Source: Ensifer sp. LC163 (GTDB lineage: Bacteria; Pseudomonadota; Alphaproteobacteria; Rhizobiales; Rhizobiaceae). Taken from it: a DNA stretch of 64,000 bases. The notes under the pieces are model-generated. The model did no database searches. It was not told the origin of the DNA and saw only the letters and a list, made by a program, of their open reading frames with translations. Each line of letters opens with the position of its first letter. Position 1 is the first letter of the stretch. The position numbers and the translations under genes were made by a program. The stretch spans positions 105,864 through 169,863 of the forward strand of contig NZ_MBSS01000005.1 of the NCBI RefSeq assembly GCF_001695855.1. Direction: 5' to 3'. This document shows positions 36,155-45,437 of the stretch, one piece after another.

Positions 36155-36228
36155 CAACGCGGATTATTACAGAAGCACTTTTGCAGGCGAATGCGCGGGT
36201 GCCGTCCGGTGGCCGCTCTGGAGACATG

Positions 36229-37224
36229 ATGAGCAAGATTGACCTCGATATTTCCAACCTCCCCGACACGACCGTATCGGTTCGGGAGGTTTTCGGCATT
36301 GACACGGATTTGCGCGTTCCCGCCTACACGAAGGCCGACGCCTACGTGCCGGATCTCGATCCGGACTACCTCTTCGACCGCGAAACCACGCTCGCCATTC
36401 TCGCAGGCTTTGCCCACAACCGACGCGTGATGGTCTCGGGCTATCACGGTACCGGTAAGTCCACCCACATCGAGCAGGTCGCAGCGCGCCTCAACTGGCC
36501 GTGCGTGCGCGTCAACCTCGACAGCCATGTCAGCCGTATCGATCTCGTCGGCAAGGACGCGATCGTCGTCAAGGACGGTCTGCAGGTCACCGAGTTCAAG
36601 GACGGCATTCTGCCCTGGGCCTACCAGCACAATGTCGCGCTCGTCTTCGACGAATACGATGCCGGCCGCCCGGACGTGATGTTCGTCATCCAGCGCGTGC
36701 TGGAATCCTCCGGTCGCCTGACACTGCTCGACCAGAGCCGCGTCATTCGCCCGCACCCGGCGTTCCGCCTGTTTGCGACCGCCAACACCGTCGGTCTCGG
36801 CGATACCACCGGCCTCTACCACGGCACGCAGCAGATCAACCAGGCGCAGATGGACCGCTGGTCGATCGTCACGACGCTCAACTACCTGGCGCATGACAAG
36901 GAAGTCGACATCGTTGCCGCCAAGGTCAAGGGCTTTACCGCCGACAAGGGCCGCGAGACCGTTTCCAAGATGGTGCGCGTTGCGGATCTTACCCGCGCCG
37001 CCTTCATCAATGGCGACCTGTCGACGGTGATGAGCCCGCGTACGGTCATCACCTGGGCCGAGAACGCCTATATCTTCGGCGATATCGCCTTTGCCTTCCG
37101 CGTGACCTTCCTCAACAAGTGCGACGAGCTGGAGCGGGCGCTGGTCGCCGAGCATTACCAGCGTGCTTTCGGCGTCGAGCTCAAGGAGAGCGCCGCCAAT
37201 ATCGTACTGGAAGCCACCGCCTGA
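36229..37224 (+). CDS. cobS: Aerobic cobaltochelatase subunit CobS
   Basis: 331 residues, matching known CobS. AAA+ ATPase with Walker [14 protein letters not shown], Walker [11 protein letters not shown] and sensor [18 protein letters not shown]. With CobT and CobN it inserts cobalt into hydrogenobyrinic acid a,c-diamide in the aerobic B12 route. The ATG at 36229 is favoured by GGAG five to six bases upstream. The next intact gene is cobT, after a damaged acetyltransferase. Confidence 0.96.
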   Translation: MSKIDLDISNLPDTTVSVREVFGIDTDLRVPAYTKADAYVPDLDPDYLFDRETTLAILAGFAHNRRVMVSGYHGTGKSTHIEQVAARLNWPCVRVNLDSHVSRIDLVGKDAIVVKDGLQVTEFKDGILPWAYQHNVALVFDEYDAGRPDVMFVIQRVLESSGRLTLLDQSRVIRPHPAFRLFATANTVGLGDTTGLYHGTQQINQAQMDRWSIVTTLNYLAHDKEVDIVAAKVKGFTADKGRETVSKMVRVADLTRAAFINGDLSTVMSPRTVITWAENAYIFGDIAFAFRVTFLNKCDELERALVAEHYQRAFGVELKESAANIVLEATA

Positions 37225-37249
37225 GCCATGGCAGGGGCGGAGGCGAAGG

Positions 37250-37569
37250 GCGCTCCGGCGCTTCGCTATTTCGCTGCGTGACGACGGCGACGAGATCGTG
37301 GGCGGCATCGTCGCCTACACCGCGTGGAACTGGTGCTTCATCGAACTGCTCTGGGTAGACGAGGCGCTGAGAGGGTCCGGCACGGGCGCGAGCTCGTTGC
37401 GCGTGTCGAGGCAGTCGCCGCAAGCCGCGGCGCCCGCTACATCTATGTCGACACGTTTAGCTTCCAGGGCGACGGCTTCTATCAGAAGCTGGGTTACGAC
37501 GTTTATGGCAAACTCGATGATTTCCCGCCGGGATTTCACCGCATCTGGCTGAAGAAGGAACTCTCGTGA
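37250..37569 (+). pseudogene. GNAT acetyltransferase remnant, frameshifted, between cobS and cobT
   Basis: The first part is in one frame (FAISLRDDGDEIVGG, FIELLWVDEALRGSGTG, from about 37262) and continues in the next frame (RELVARVEAVAASRGARYIY to the TGA at 37567-37569). One missing base near 37385-37392 explains the switch; restoring a C in the GGGCGCGAG segment would join the frames. About 30 N-terminal residues expected in this family are also absent, since no start in frame follows the cobS stop. The stop overlaps the cobT GTG. It could be a sequencing error rather than true decay, though the missing N-terminus supports decay. Confidence 0.8.
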
Positions 37570-39461
37570 GCTCGAACTCCAAGGCAAAGCCGACCACGCG
37601 CGAAAATGCTGCCGAACCGTTCAAGCGGGCGCTTTCCGGCTGCATCCGATCGATCGCTGGCGATGCCGAGGTGGAGGTGGCCTTTGCCAACGAGCGGCCG
37701 GGCATTGCCGGCGAGCGCATCCGGCTGCCTGAAATATCCAAGCGGCCGACGCGGCAGGAGCTCGCCGTGACACGCGGCCTCGGCGACAGCATGGCGCTGC
37801 GCAAGGCCTGTCATGACGCGCGCATCCACGCGACGATGTCGCCGCAGGGCGCTGACGCACGGGTGATCTTCGACGCCGTCGAGCAGGCGCGGGTCGAAGC
37901 GATCGGCTCGCTGCGCATGGAGGGCGTTGCCAAGAACCTCAACTCGATGCTCGAGGAGAAATATTCCAAGGCCAACTTCGGCGCGATCAGCAAGCAGGCC
38001 GATGCGCCGCTGGGTGAGGCCGTGGCATTGCTGGTGCGCGAGAAGCTGACCGGCGAGAAGCCGCCGGCATCCGCCGGCAAGGTGCTCGATCTCTGGCGCG
38101 ACTTCATCGAGGAAAAGGCCGCCGGCGACATGCGCAATCTTTCGGCTGCGCTCAACGACCAGCAGGCCTTCGCCCGCGTCGTGCGCGACATGCTGACGTC
38201 GATGGATGTTGCCGAGAAATACGGCGACGACGACATCGAGCCGGACGAGCAGGAAAGCGAGACCGACGAAGATCAGCCGCGCAGCCAGGAGCAGGACGAG
38301 AACGCCAGCGACGAGGAAGCCGGCGACGATGCGGCACCCGCCGACGAAAACCAGGCTGCCGAAGAGCAGATGGAAGAAGGCGAGATGGACGGCGCGGAGA
38401 TTTCCGACGACGACCTGCAGGACGAGGGTGACGAGGACAGCGAGACGCCCGGCGAGGTCAAGCGCCCGAACCAGCCGTTTGCCGACTTCAACGAAAAGGT
38501 CGACTACACCGTCTTCACCCGCGAGTTCGACGAGACCATCGCGTCGGAAGAACTCTGCGACGAGGCGGAGCTCGATCGCCTGCGCGCCTTCCTCGACAAG
38601 CAGCTCTCGCATCTTCAGGGTGCGGTCGGCCGGCTTGCCAACCGCCTGCAGCGCCGCCTGATGGCGCAGCAGAACCGGTCCTGGGAGTTCGACCTGGAAG
38701 AGGGCTATCTCGATACCGCGCGCCTGCAGCGCATCGTCATCGACCCGATGCAGCCGCTCTCGTTCAAGCGCGAGAAGGATACGAACTTCCGCGACACCGT
38801 GGTGACCCTGCTGATCGACAATTCCGGCTCGATGCGTGGCCGGCCGATCACGGTTGCGGCGACCTGCGCCGATATTCTGGCGCGCACGCTGGAGCGCTGC
38901 GGCGTCAAGGTCGAGATCCTCGGCTTTACCACCAAGGCCTGGAAGGGCGGGCAATCGCGCGAGAAGTGGCTGGCCGGCGGCAAGCCGCAATCGCCGGGCC
39001 GCCTCAACGACCTGCGCCACATCATCTACAAGTCGGCCGATGCGCCGTGGCGGCGCGCGCGCCGCAATCTCGGCCTGATGATGCGTGAGGGCCTGCTCAA
39101 GGAAAACATCGACGGCGAGGCGCTGATCTGGGCGCATGAGCGCCTGATGGCCCGGCGCGAGCAGCGCCGCATCCTGATGATGATTTCGGATGGCGCGCCG
39201 GTCGACGATTCGACGCTGTCGGTCAATCCGGGCAACTATCTCGAGCGGCACCTGCGCGCCGTGATCGAGCAGATCGAGACGCGCTCGCCGGTCGAACTGC
39301 TGGCGATCGGCATCGGTCACGACGTGACGCGCTATTATCGCCGCGCCGTGACGATCGTCGATGCGGACGAACTGGCTGGCGCGATGACCGAGCAGCTTGC
39401 CGATCTGTTCGAAGACGAAAGCATGAGCCGCCGTCCGGGGCGGACGCGCCGCGCAGGATAA
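37566..39461 (+). CDS. cobT: Aerobic cobaltochelatase subunit CobT
   Basis: 631 residues. N-terminal CobT domain, an acidic low-complexity linker at about residues 218-300 (long runs of Glu and Asp), and a C-terminal VWA-like domain with the MIDAS motif DNSGSM. Starts with GTG at 37566, overlapping the stop of the damaged acetyltransferase (GTGA). It pairs with CobS in the chelatase that inserts cobalt into the corrin ring. Confidence 0.96.
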   Translation: MSSNSKAKPTTRENAAEPFKRALSGCIRSIAGDAEVEVAFANERPGIAGERIRLPEISKRPTRQELAVTRGLGDSMALRKACHDARIHATMSPQGADARVIFDAVEQARVEAIGSLRMEGVAKNLNSMLEEKYSKANFGAISKQADAPLGEAVALLVREKLTGEKPPASAGKVLDLWRDFIEEKAAGDMRNLSAALNDQQAFARVVRDMLTSMDVAEKYGDDDIEPDEQESETDEDQPRSQEQDENASDEEAGDDAAPADENQAAEEQMEEGEMDGAEISDDDLQDEGDEDSETPGEVKRPNQPFADFNEKVDYTVFTREFDETIASEELCDEAELDRLRAFLDKQLSHLQGAVGRLANRLQRRLMAQQNRSWEFDLEEGYLDTARLQRIVIDPMQPLSFKREKDTNFRDTVVTLLIDNSGSMRGRPITVAATCADILARTLERCGVKVEILGFTTKAWKGGQSREKWLAGGKPQSPGRLNDLRHIIYKSADAPWRRARRNLGLMMREGLLKENIDGEALIWAHERLMARREQRRILMMISDGAPVDDSTLSVNPGNYLERHLRAVIEQIETRSPVELLAIGIGHDVTRYYRRAVTIVDADELAGAMTEQLADLFEDESMSRRPGRTRRAG

Positions 39462-39474
39462 TCTTTCGCGAAGC

Positions 39475-39497
39475 CGGGGCGGCCTTCCGTCGCCCCG
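39475..39497 (+). terminator. Terminator after cobT
   Basis: Stem CGGGGCG (39475-39481) with CGCCCCG (39491-39497) followed by TTTC, 13 bases after the cobT stop. Confidence 0.65.
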
Positions 39498-39569
39498 TTT
39501 CATCCCCAAGGCGGCCACCATTGCCGCCTCCTCCCTGCCTATCCTGCCCGCCCGAAGGAACTCCCCCAG

Positions 39570-40562
39570 ATGCTTGGCCGCGGTCTCCTCGTTCTTTCCC
39601 TGCTGGCCTCGACTGGCGTGGCGTGGGCCGCCAGCGGCAGCGAGACGCTGCCCATTGCCAGCCGGCAGATAGACGCTTTCAAGGTCGGCTCCAGCCAGAC
39701 GCGGTTCGGTCAGCTCGAATTCATCGGCGGACTGGAGATGACGTCGCCCAACGCGCTGTTCGGCGCGGTTTCGGCGATCCGTTTCCGGACAGATGGATCC
39801 TCGTTCGTCGCCGTCATGGATACGGGCCATTGGCTTGAGGGCGCCGTGACCCGTGATGCTGACGGCAGGCTTTCAGGCCTGACGGACCTGACGGCGACGC
39901 CGATGGCAGACAGGAGCGGTGCTGTCGGGCTGGAGAAATGGAAGGTGGATTCGGAGGGGCTGGCGCTGCGCGAAGGCGAGGTGATCGTCAGCTACGAGCA
40001 GGCCCATCGCATCGATATCTACCCGGACCCGGCCTTAGCCGGCTCGAGGCCGATCGGCAGCCTGCCGTTACAGTTCCCGAAGACGGAGCTTCGCAACAAT
40101 GGCGGGCTCGAGACCGTGGCGATTTCACCGAAGGATGGCCCGCTCGGCGGCGCTGCCGTCACCGTGTCCGAGCGTAGCGTCGACCAGGCGGACAATCTTC
40201 TTGCAGGCATTGTCGACGGCCCGATGAAGGGCGCCTTTGCGGTTGTCCGCACCGAGCCCTACGCGGTCACCGACGGCGCTTTCCTGCCCGATGGCGACCT
40301 CCTGTTGCTGGAGCGGCGGTTCAACTTCGCCTCCGGCCTCGGCATGCGCATCCGCCGTATCCCGGGTGCAAGCATCCAGCCGGGCGCTGTGGTTGACGGC
40401 GACGTCATTCTCGAAGCCGACATGGGCTATCAGATCGACAACATGGAGGGCCTTGACGTTGTCACAGGTCCCAATGGCGATGTCCGCATCATCGTCGTTT
40501 CCGATGACAACCACTCGATCCTCGAGCGCAATCTGATGCTGGAATTCCGCCTGATCAAATGA
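39570..40562 (+). CDS. Secreted esterase-like activity of phytase family protein
   Basis: 330 residues with a signal peptide (cleavage near VAWA). The body matches the PF13449 phytase-like esterase family: EFIGGLEMTSPN, SEGLALREGEVIVSYEQ, GGLETVAISP and the C-terminal VSDDNHSILERN, which is a family hallmark. It is a periplasmic beta-propeller of uncertain substrate, perhaps a phosphoester. Starts 108 bases after cobT and ends with a hairpin, so it is probably a single-gene unit. Confidence 0.85.
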   Translation: MLGRGLLVLSLLASTGVAWAASGSETLPIASRQIDAFKVGSSQTRFGQLEFIGGLEMTSPNALFGAVSAIRFRTDGSSFVAVMDTGHWLEGAVTRDADGRLSGLTDLTATPMADRSGAVGLEKWKVDSEGLALREGEVIVSYEQAHRIDIYPDPALAGSRPIGSLPLQFPKTELRNNGGLETVAISPKDGPLGGAAVTVSERSVDQADNLLAGIVDGPMKGAFAVVRTEPYAVTDGAFLPDGDLLLLERRFNFASGLGMRIRRIPGASIQPGAVVDGDVILEADMGYQIDNMEGLDVVTGPNGDVRIIVVSDDNHSILERNLMLEFRLIK

Positions 40563-40564
40563 AA

Positions 40565-40584
40565 ACGGGGCCATTCGGCCCCGT
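40565..40584 (-). terminator. Terminator of the queuosine-precursor transporter gene
   Basis: Perfect 8-base stem ACGGGGCC (40565-40572) with GGCCCCGT (40577-40584), 4-base loop, followed on the minus strand by TTTT. Confidence 0.75.
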
Positions 40585-40609
40585 CATCGATCGCGTGTTT
40601 CAGATGATA

Positions 40610-41248
40610 TCAGGCCGCGGCCTTGGCTGGTGGCATGGGCTTGATCACGCTCATCAGCGCACCGTAGGGCAGCAGCATGACGATGCCGCAGACGATCTTG
40701 ACCGTCAGGTCGCCGAGCGCCCAGGAGATCCAGCGCGGAGCCTCGGTCGAAAGGATGCCGAGTAGCGGTGCCGTCTCCAGCGCAAAACTGTCATTCGGAC
40801 CGAAGAACACGAAAAACGGTGCAAAGGCGAAGGAGAAGAACATCGCGGTGTCGAGCGCCGAGCCGATCAGCGAGCCGGCCAGCGGCGCGCGCCACCAGCT
40901 CTGGCGGCGGAGCTTGTTGAACACCGAGATATCCAGGAGCTGACCGAACAGGAAGGCGGAGCCGGAGGCGATCGCGATGCGCGGCGTCGCAGCGAAGAAG
41001 GAGAGAACGATCGCCACGAGGAAGCCGGCAACGACGACACGGCGGGCAATGCGCGGGCCGAAATGGCGGTTGGTCAGGTCGGTGACGAGGAACGCGAAGG
41101 GATAGCTGAAGGCGCCCCAGATCAGGAGGTCGCCGAGCTGCATGCCGGCGATCGAGCCAGGCAGCGGGTATTGAACGAGGAAGTTCGAGGCCACGACCAC
41201 CAGGGTCATGAGCGCGACATAAACGAAGAACGTACGGTTGATCAGCAT
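40610..41248 (-). CDS. Queuosine precursor transporter (YhhQ/VUT family)
   Basis: 212 residues, mostly hydrophobic with six or so helices. Family segments: YPLPGSIAGMQLGDLLIWGA, FLVTDLTNRHFGP and SALDTAMFFSFAF. It imports preQ0 or preQ1 across the inner membrane for queuosine modification of tRNA. The ATG at 41248 fits family length; the frame runs on upstream without an SD. A possible small pseudoknot overlaps the ribosome-binding site. Same strand as rpmB, but a terminator separates them. Confidence 0.9.
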   Translation of the reverse strand: MLINRTFFVYVALMTLVVVASNFLVQYPLPGSIAGMQLGDLLIWGAFSYPFAFLVTDLTNRHFGPRIARRVVVAGFLVAIVLSFFAATPRIAIASGSAFLFGQLLDISVFNKLRRQSWWRAPLAGSLIGSALDTAMFFSFAFAPFFVFFGPNDSFALETAPLLGILSTEAPRWISWALGDLTVKIVCGIVMLLPYGALMSVIKPMPPAKAAA

Positions 41249-41274
41249 TTTTTTATCCTGGGAGATGCCACCAG
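41245..41274 (-). promoter_or_regulatory. Candidate H-type pseudoknot over the start of the queuosine transporter (preQ1-I-like)
   Basis: Read on the minus strand: CTGG (41274-41271) can pair with CCAG (61-58 of 412xx), the enclosed GCAT (41268-41265) can pair with ATGC that includes the start codon, and the connecting tail is A-rich (GATAAAAAA). This is the size and fold type of preQ1-I riboswitches, which control queuosine genes. The stems are short and key contacts have not been checked. Confidence 0.35.
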
Positions 41275-41335
41275 TTGGAGAGCGGGAGCCGGACTCAAGC
41301 GCCCGGCCGATGAAAACCTTCAAATCACACACGAG

Positions 41336-41370
41336 AAAAAGGCTTGCCGGATAAACCTGCAAGCCTTTTT
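41336..41370 (-). terminator. Rho-independent terminator of rpmB
   Basis: Perfect 12-base stem AAAAAGGCTTGC (41336-41347) with GCAAGCCTTTTT (41359-41370), 11-base loop, T-run included. It ends rpmB transcription. Confidence 0.88.
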
Positions 41371-41401
41371 AAGTCGTGTCAGAGACAGACGCTGGCGCCG
41401 A

Positions 41402-41698
41402 TTAAGCGGCGGCTGCTTCAGCAGCCTTCTTGACGATCTGACGGCGCAGCAGGCGAGCGCGCATGCTCAGCTCGTTCTCGTCAGCCTTCACGAGGAAAGC
41501 GTCGAGGCCGCCGCGGTGTTCAACCGAGCGGAGAGCCGCTGCGGAAACGCGCAGGCGGAAGCGCTGGCCGAGAGCATCGGAAATCAGCGTGACGTTGCAC
41601 AGGTTCGGAAGGAACTTGCGCTTGGTCTTGTTGTTAGCATGGCTAACATTGTTGCCCGACTGGACGCCCTTGCCGGTCAATTCGCAACTACGGGACAT
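41402..41698 (-). CDS. rpmB: 50S ribosomal protein L28
   Basis: 98 residues, standard for Rhizobiaceae. L28 signature: [20 protein letters not shown] and [11 protein letters not shown], then [17 protein letters not shown] and an Ala-rich basic tail. Part of the large ribosomal subunit. AGGTG precedes the ATG. Followed by a strong terminator, so it is probably monocistronic. Confidence 0.96.
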   Translation of the reverse strand: MSRSCELTGKGVQSGNNVSHANNKTKRKFLPNLCNVTLISDALGQRFRLRVSAAALRSVEHRGGLDAFLVKADENELSMRARLLRRQIVKKAAEAAAA

Positions 41699-42087
41699 GG
41701 TACACCTATTCTCTTTATCGCCGCCGGACGATGCGGTAGCGGGCCCAGAGCCCAGGCCGCGTTCCTGTTGGCCATTATTGGAAAGTTGCGGTTCTATAGT
41801 CAGAGACGGCCCGCCCGTCAAGCCAAACCTCTTGCATTCTCGGAAAACCACCGTTTCTCGCGGCCGTTTCTGCATCAGGCAAGCTCGATCGTGGTCACAA
41901 TAATGCTTCGCGAAGGCCATTCCAAGCCGATTTACTATGCGCTATCTGTTGTCTTGTGGATGCAGGAGAGCGCCTGACGCGCCCGGCGGCCCGACGGCCG
42001 GATCTCTCGGAAAAGGCGTAGAAAAGCCGCAAACGGCCTGCATTCCAAGGCATTGCGACGACATTCGAGTGATGGATCTCTGAAGGT
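41699..42087. other. Intergenic region between rpmB and the DUF3108 gene
   Basis: 389 bases that must carry divergent promoters for rpmB and the DUF3108-like gene. No repeat copy, no RNA gene and no convincing small coding sequence was seen. Short frames here lack ribosome-binding sites. Confidence 0.4.
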
Positions 42088-42864
42088 ATGAAGTTGCGCA
42101 TCGGTTCTCGCGCGGTAGCGCTGCTGTCGGCGGCATTGTTTTCCACAGCATCGCTTGCCGCGGATGTCGAGCATCAAACGGATTACAGCATCTCGCTTGC
42201 CGGTTTGCCGCTTGCGAGAGCGTCGTTCCATACGGCGGTTGAAAAGAATCGCTACACGATATCAGGAACACTGCACTCGGCGGGTCTCGTCGAGATTTTC
42301 AGCCGGACATCGGGCCAGACCCGTGTTTCCGGCGTCATCGGCCGCGACCATCTGCGCGCCAACGAATATTCGATGTCCTACCGCAGCGGCAAGAAGGGCC
42401 GGGCGATCAGCGTCACCTACGCCAACGGCAACGTCGTGCATGCCAGCATGAATCCGAAACGGACGCCGCTACCGAAGAACTGGGTACCGGTGACCTCGCG
42501 CGACATGCGCAACGTGCTCGATCCGCTGTCCGGCCTCATCATTCCGGCGAAGGCCCGCGTCTGCCCTAACACGCTGCCGATCTTCGACGGCGAATCGCGT
42601 CTGGACATCAAGCTGTCGGCGAAAGGGACCAGGCCGTTCAAGACCAAGGGGTTTGACGGCGAGGCGATCGTCTGCGGCATCCGCTTCGTTCCGAAGGCGG
42701 GCTACAAGAAGGGGCGCGAAGACGTCGAATATCTCAGGCGGCTGCAGACCATGGAAATCTGGTTTGCCAAGTCGGACGCCGTCGATGTCTATGCGCCTGT
42801 CTATGTGCGCATCCCGACCAAGCTTGGTCCCGTGACGGTTTCGGCGACGCGATTCGGCGGTTGA
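42088..42864 (+). CDS. DUF3108 domain-containing periplasmic protein
   Basis: 258 residues with a Sec signal peptide (cleavage near SLA-A). Beta-rich body of the DUF3108 type: TDYSISLAGLPLARASF at the start, DMRNVLDPLSGLI and CPNTLPIFDGESRLDI; paired cysteines may form a disulfide. Family function is unknown; members are exported and widespread in alphaproteobacteria. It is followed by a family 2 repeat, not by a co-transcribed gene. Confidence 0.82.
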   Translation: MKLRIGSRAVALLSAALFSTASLAADVEHQTDYSISLAGLPLARASFHTAVEKNRYTISGTLHSAGLVEIFSRTSGQTRVSGVIGRDHLRANEYSMSYRSGKKGRAISVTYANGNVVHASMNPKRTPLPKNWVPVTSRDMRNVLDPLSGLIIPAKARVCPNTLPIFDGESRLDIKLSAKGTRPFKTKGFDGEAIVCGIRFVPKAGYKKGREDVEYLRRLQTMEIWFAKSDAVDVYAPVYVRIPTKLGPVTVSATRFGG

Positions 42865-42934
42865 AACGATCGATCGGCGACAACGGCACCAGAGCCGGAT
42901 GATTTCAGGCCGAATCGACCTGAAATCCGAATCC

Positions 42935-43014
42935 GCTCTAGAATCAAATAAGTAGAGCGTGATTTCGACCGAAAACCGCTTATACTTTTCGGCATCAGGC
43001 TCTAACAATTCGCA
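42935..43014 (+). repeat. Intergenic repeat related to family 2, copy 2
   Basis: GCTCTAGAATCAAATAAGTAGAGC forms a hairpin-like element next to CCGAAAACCGCTTATAC-TTTTCGG, a variant of the GGAAAACCGCT core seen at 18347, 43993 and 60175. It occupies most of the gap before the DMT exporter gene. Confidence 0.6.
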
Positions 43015-43073
43015 CCGAGTCATGATTTTATCCGCGCCGGTTTTCGCGAAGAGGCCGTGTGAGGGGATAAGAC

Positions 43074-43964
43074 ATGAAGTTCAGGGCAACGTTGATCGGT
43101 GCGACCGCCATTTTGATGTGGTCGCTTCTGGCGCTGTTTACCGCTGCGTCGGGTAAAATGCCGCCGTTCCAGTTGTCGGCGATCTGTTTCCTCATCGGCA
43201 GTCTTCCCGGACTGATCGTTCTCGCGCTGAAGCCCGAGCGGCTCGCGCTTCTAAAACAGCCGGCCAAGGTCTGGATCACCGGCATCGCCGGCCTTTTCGG
43301 CTATCACTTTCTCTACTTTACCGCGCTTCGCAACGCGCCGGCCGTCGAGGCGGGCCTGATCGCCTATCTCTGGCCGCTGCTGATCGTCGTCGGCTCGGCC
43401 CTTTTGCCGGGCGAACGGCTGCGCTGGTACCACGTTGCCGGTGCCTTCGCGGGCCTGATGGGGACGATCATGATCGTCGCCCGCAACGGCATCGCCTTCG
43501 ACGACGCCTATCTCATGGGCTACGGCGCCGCGTTGCTGTGTGCCTTTACCTGGTCGGGCTATTCGCTTTTGACGCGCCGTCTCGAGGCGGTCTCGACCGA
43601 TGTCGTCACCGGCTTCTGCCTGGCGACGTCGATCCTTTCCTTCCTCTGCCATCTTGGTCTCGAGACGACCGTCTGGCCGGAAACGACGTTCGAGTGGCTG
43701 GCGGTTGCGGGCCTTGGCCTGCTGCCGGTAGGCGCTGCCTTCTATGCCTGGGACTTCGGCGTCAAGAACGGCAATATCCAACTGCTCGGTGTTGCCAGCT
43801 ACGCAGCCCCCGTTCTGTCGACGCTGATCCTGATCCTGTTCGGCTTTGCCGAACCGTCTTGGCGCATTGCGGCTGCGTGTCTCTTCGTCACGGGCGGTGC
43901 CGTGCTGGCAGCCAAGGACATGATCTTCCGTGGGGGCCGCACGGCTGTACAGCCGGCAGAGTAA
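43074..43964 (+). CDS. EamA/DMT-family transporter (YddG-like)
   Basis: 296 residues with about ten hydrophobic helices in two EamA repeats: FHFLYF-like GYHFLYFTALRNAPAVEAGLIAY in the first and AFYAWDFGVKNGNIQLLGV in the second. Family members export amino acids or other small metabolites; the second-repeat segment resembles the YddG aromatic amino acid exporter. GAGGGG lies upstream. Monocistronic to judge from flanking repeats. Substrate uncertain. Confidence 0.87.
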   Translation: MKFRATLIGATAILMWSLLALFTAASGKMPPFQLSAICFLIGSLPGLIVLALKPERLALLKQPAKVWITGIAGLFGYHFLYFTALRNAPAVEAGLIAYLWPLLIVVGSALLPGERLRWYHVAGAFAGLMGTIMIVARNGIAFDDAYLMGYGAALLCAFTWSGYSLLTRRLEAVSTDVVTGFCLATSILSFLCHLGLETTVWPETTFEWLAVAGLGLLPVGAAFYAWDFGVKNGNIQLLGVASYAAPVLSTLILILFGFAEPSWRIAAACLFVTGGAVLAAKDMIFRGGRTAVQPAE

Positions 43965-43992
43965 CGGCGGAACGGCTCTATCTCTGCGGTCT

Positions 43993-44042
43993 TGCGCATT
44001 TCCTGACGGAAAACCGCTTCGCCCTTTTTCTGGAAATGCTCT
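43993..44042 (-). repeat. Intergenic repeat family 2, copy 3
   Basis: TCCTGACGGAAAACCGCTTC then CCTTTTTCTGGAAATGCT, closely matching the copy at 18347. Its end abuts the stop codon of the cupin gene. Confidence 0.75.
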
Positions 44043-44484
44043 ATTTCGCAGGCGGCGCCCAGTCGGGGGCCGCCATCTCGAAGACGGAGAAATCGAAGCC
44101 CGGCGCCACCGTGCAGCCGACAAGCGTCCAGTCGCCGAGCGAGACGGCGGATTGCCACCAGTTGGGCGGCACCAGCCCTTGCGGGCGCTCGCCGTTCAGA
44201 ATGCCGGGACCGAGACGCAGAACCGTTGCAGGCGCCCCTTCGGCGGCAATGCTCAGTTCCAGCGGCGCGCCGGCATAGTGATGCCAGATCTCGGCGGCAT
44301 CGCGCACCCGATGCCAGTGCGAGCGCTCGCCGCGCTCCAGGAGATAGTAGATCGCCGTCGAGTGGCCACGCGGCCCGCCGCTCCCGTCGCGAAAGGTCTG
44401 CACATACCAGCCGCCTTCGGGATGGCGCGTCAGTCCGAGCATTTCGATGATGGCGGCGGGCGTCAGTTCCTGGTCGGCCGCCAT
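44041..44484 (-). CDS. DUF985-family cupin
   Basis: 147 residues with the family segments RHPEGGWYVQTFRD, STAIYYLLERGERSHWHRV, EIWHHYAGAPLEL and VGCTVAPGFDFSVFEMA. The cupin barrel may bind a metal or sugar-like ligand; function unproven. Its ATG overlaps the stop of gloB (TGATG), so it is translationally coupled to that gene, hinting at a shared detoxification role. Confidence 0.87.
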   Translation of the reverse strand: MAADQELTPAAIIEMLGLTRHPEGGWYVQTFRDGSGGPRGHSTAIYYLLERGERSHWHRVRDAAEIWHHYAGAPLELSIAAEGAPATVLRLGPGILNGERPQGLVPPNWWQSAVSLGDWTLVGCTVAPGFDFSVFEMAAPDWAPPAK

Positions 44485-45254
44485 CAGAAATTATCCTTCC
44501 GCTTGCGGATTTCGGCAAAGACGGCCGCGTCGGTCGCCCCTTCCATGCCGAGATGCGCGCGGATCTTCGCGTCGGCGGCGCGCAGGAACGGGTTGGTGCG
44601 CTTTTCAAGGCCGATCGTCGTGGGGGCAGTAAAGCCGCCGTCGCAGCGGGTTTCCTCGATCTCGGCGGCACGCTCCTTCAGCGCACTATTGTCGGGATCG
44701 ATCGTCACGGCAAAATGGGCGTTCGACAGCGTGTATTCGTGACCGAAATAGACCGTCGTGTCGTCGGGCAGGACCAGCAGGCGGCTGAGCGACTGCCACA
44801 TCGTCTCCGCCGTCCCCTCGAACAGGCGGCCGCAGCCGAGCGCAAACAGGGTGTCGGCTGCAAAGAGCAGCTTGTCATCCGGAAAGTGGAAACAGATATG
44901 GCCGGCGGTGTGCCCGGGCGTTTCGATGACCTCGATCGGGTGGCCGACAAAGTCGAAGCGTTCGCCATGGCGCACGCTCCTGTCGATGCCCGGGATCTTT
45001 GTCGCTTCTGCCGCCGGCCCGATGATGATGGCGCCGAAACGATCCTTGAGCGCGACGTTGGCCGCGACATGGTCGCCATGGTGATGGGTGGTGAGGATAT
45101 GGGTGAGCGTCCAGCCCCGGCGCTCCAGCGCCTCCAGGATCGGCTGCTCCTCCGGCGCGTCGATCGACGCGGTGGCGCCGCTTGCCGGGTCGTGCAGCAG
45201 CACGCCGAAATTGTCGGTGCGGCAAAGGAAAAGGTCGAGTTCGAGTGCGGCCAT
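44484..45254 (-). CDS. gloB: Hydroxyacylglutathione hydrolase (glyoxalase II)
   Basis: 256 residues. Metallo-beta-lactamase fold with [33 protein letters not shown] and the C-terminal [19 protein letters not shown], typical of glyoxalase II. It hydrolyses S-lactoylglutathione to lactate and glutathione. The start at 45254 ([15 protein letters not shown] upstream) is preferred; further upstream codons would read into a palindromic repeat. Divergent from a methyltransferase. Confidence 0.93.
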   Translation of the reverse strand: MAALELDLFLCRTDNFGVLLHDPASGATASIDAPEEQPILEALERRGWTLTHILTTHHHGDHVAANVALKDRFGAIIIGPAAEATKIPGIDRSVRHGERFDFVGHPIEVIETPGHTAGHICFHFPDDKLLFAADTLFALGCGRLFEGTAETMWQSLSRLLVLPDDTTVYFGHEYTLSNAHFAVTIDPDNSALKERAAEIEETRCDGGFTAPTTIGLEKRTNPFLRAADAKIRAHLGMEGATDAAVFAEIRKRKDNF

Positions 45255-45278
45255 GGCATGTCTTCCGATCGGCTTCTT

Positions 45279-45381
45279 CTGCATGATCTTTCGATCGGAA
45301 TCGATCTTTGGCAACATCATGCAGCGTGTTTAAAGCGCTGCAGTGACCGTTGCGCGTCATATTCGACGCACGGCACTGCAG
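45279..45381 (+). repeat. Intergenic repeat family 1, copy C
   Basis: Two-hairpin element: CTGCATGATC with a matching arm ending ATCATGCAG, then GCGCTGCAGTGACCG to GCGCGTC, and GACGCACGGCACTGCAG. It sits in the divergent gloB/methyltransferase promoter region. Confidence 0.82.
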
Positions 45382-45437
45382 TCACTGCTGCCGAATGTAG
45401 CGAGGCTTGCCTTGAAGTCTACCGCTTCAAGGCTAAC

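Noticed and set aside
37536..39830. A 764-codon minus-strand frame opposite cobT
   Set aside because: cobT has clear MIDAS and acidic-linker features, and the antisense frame shows no family motif.
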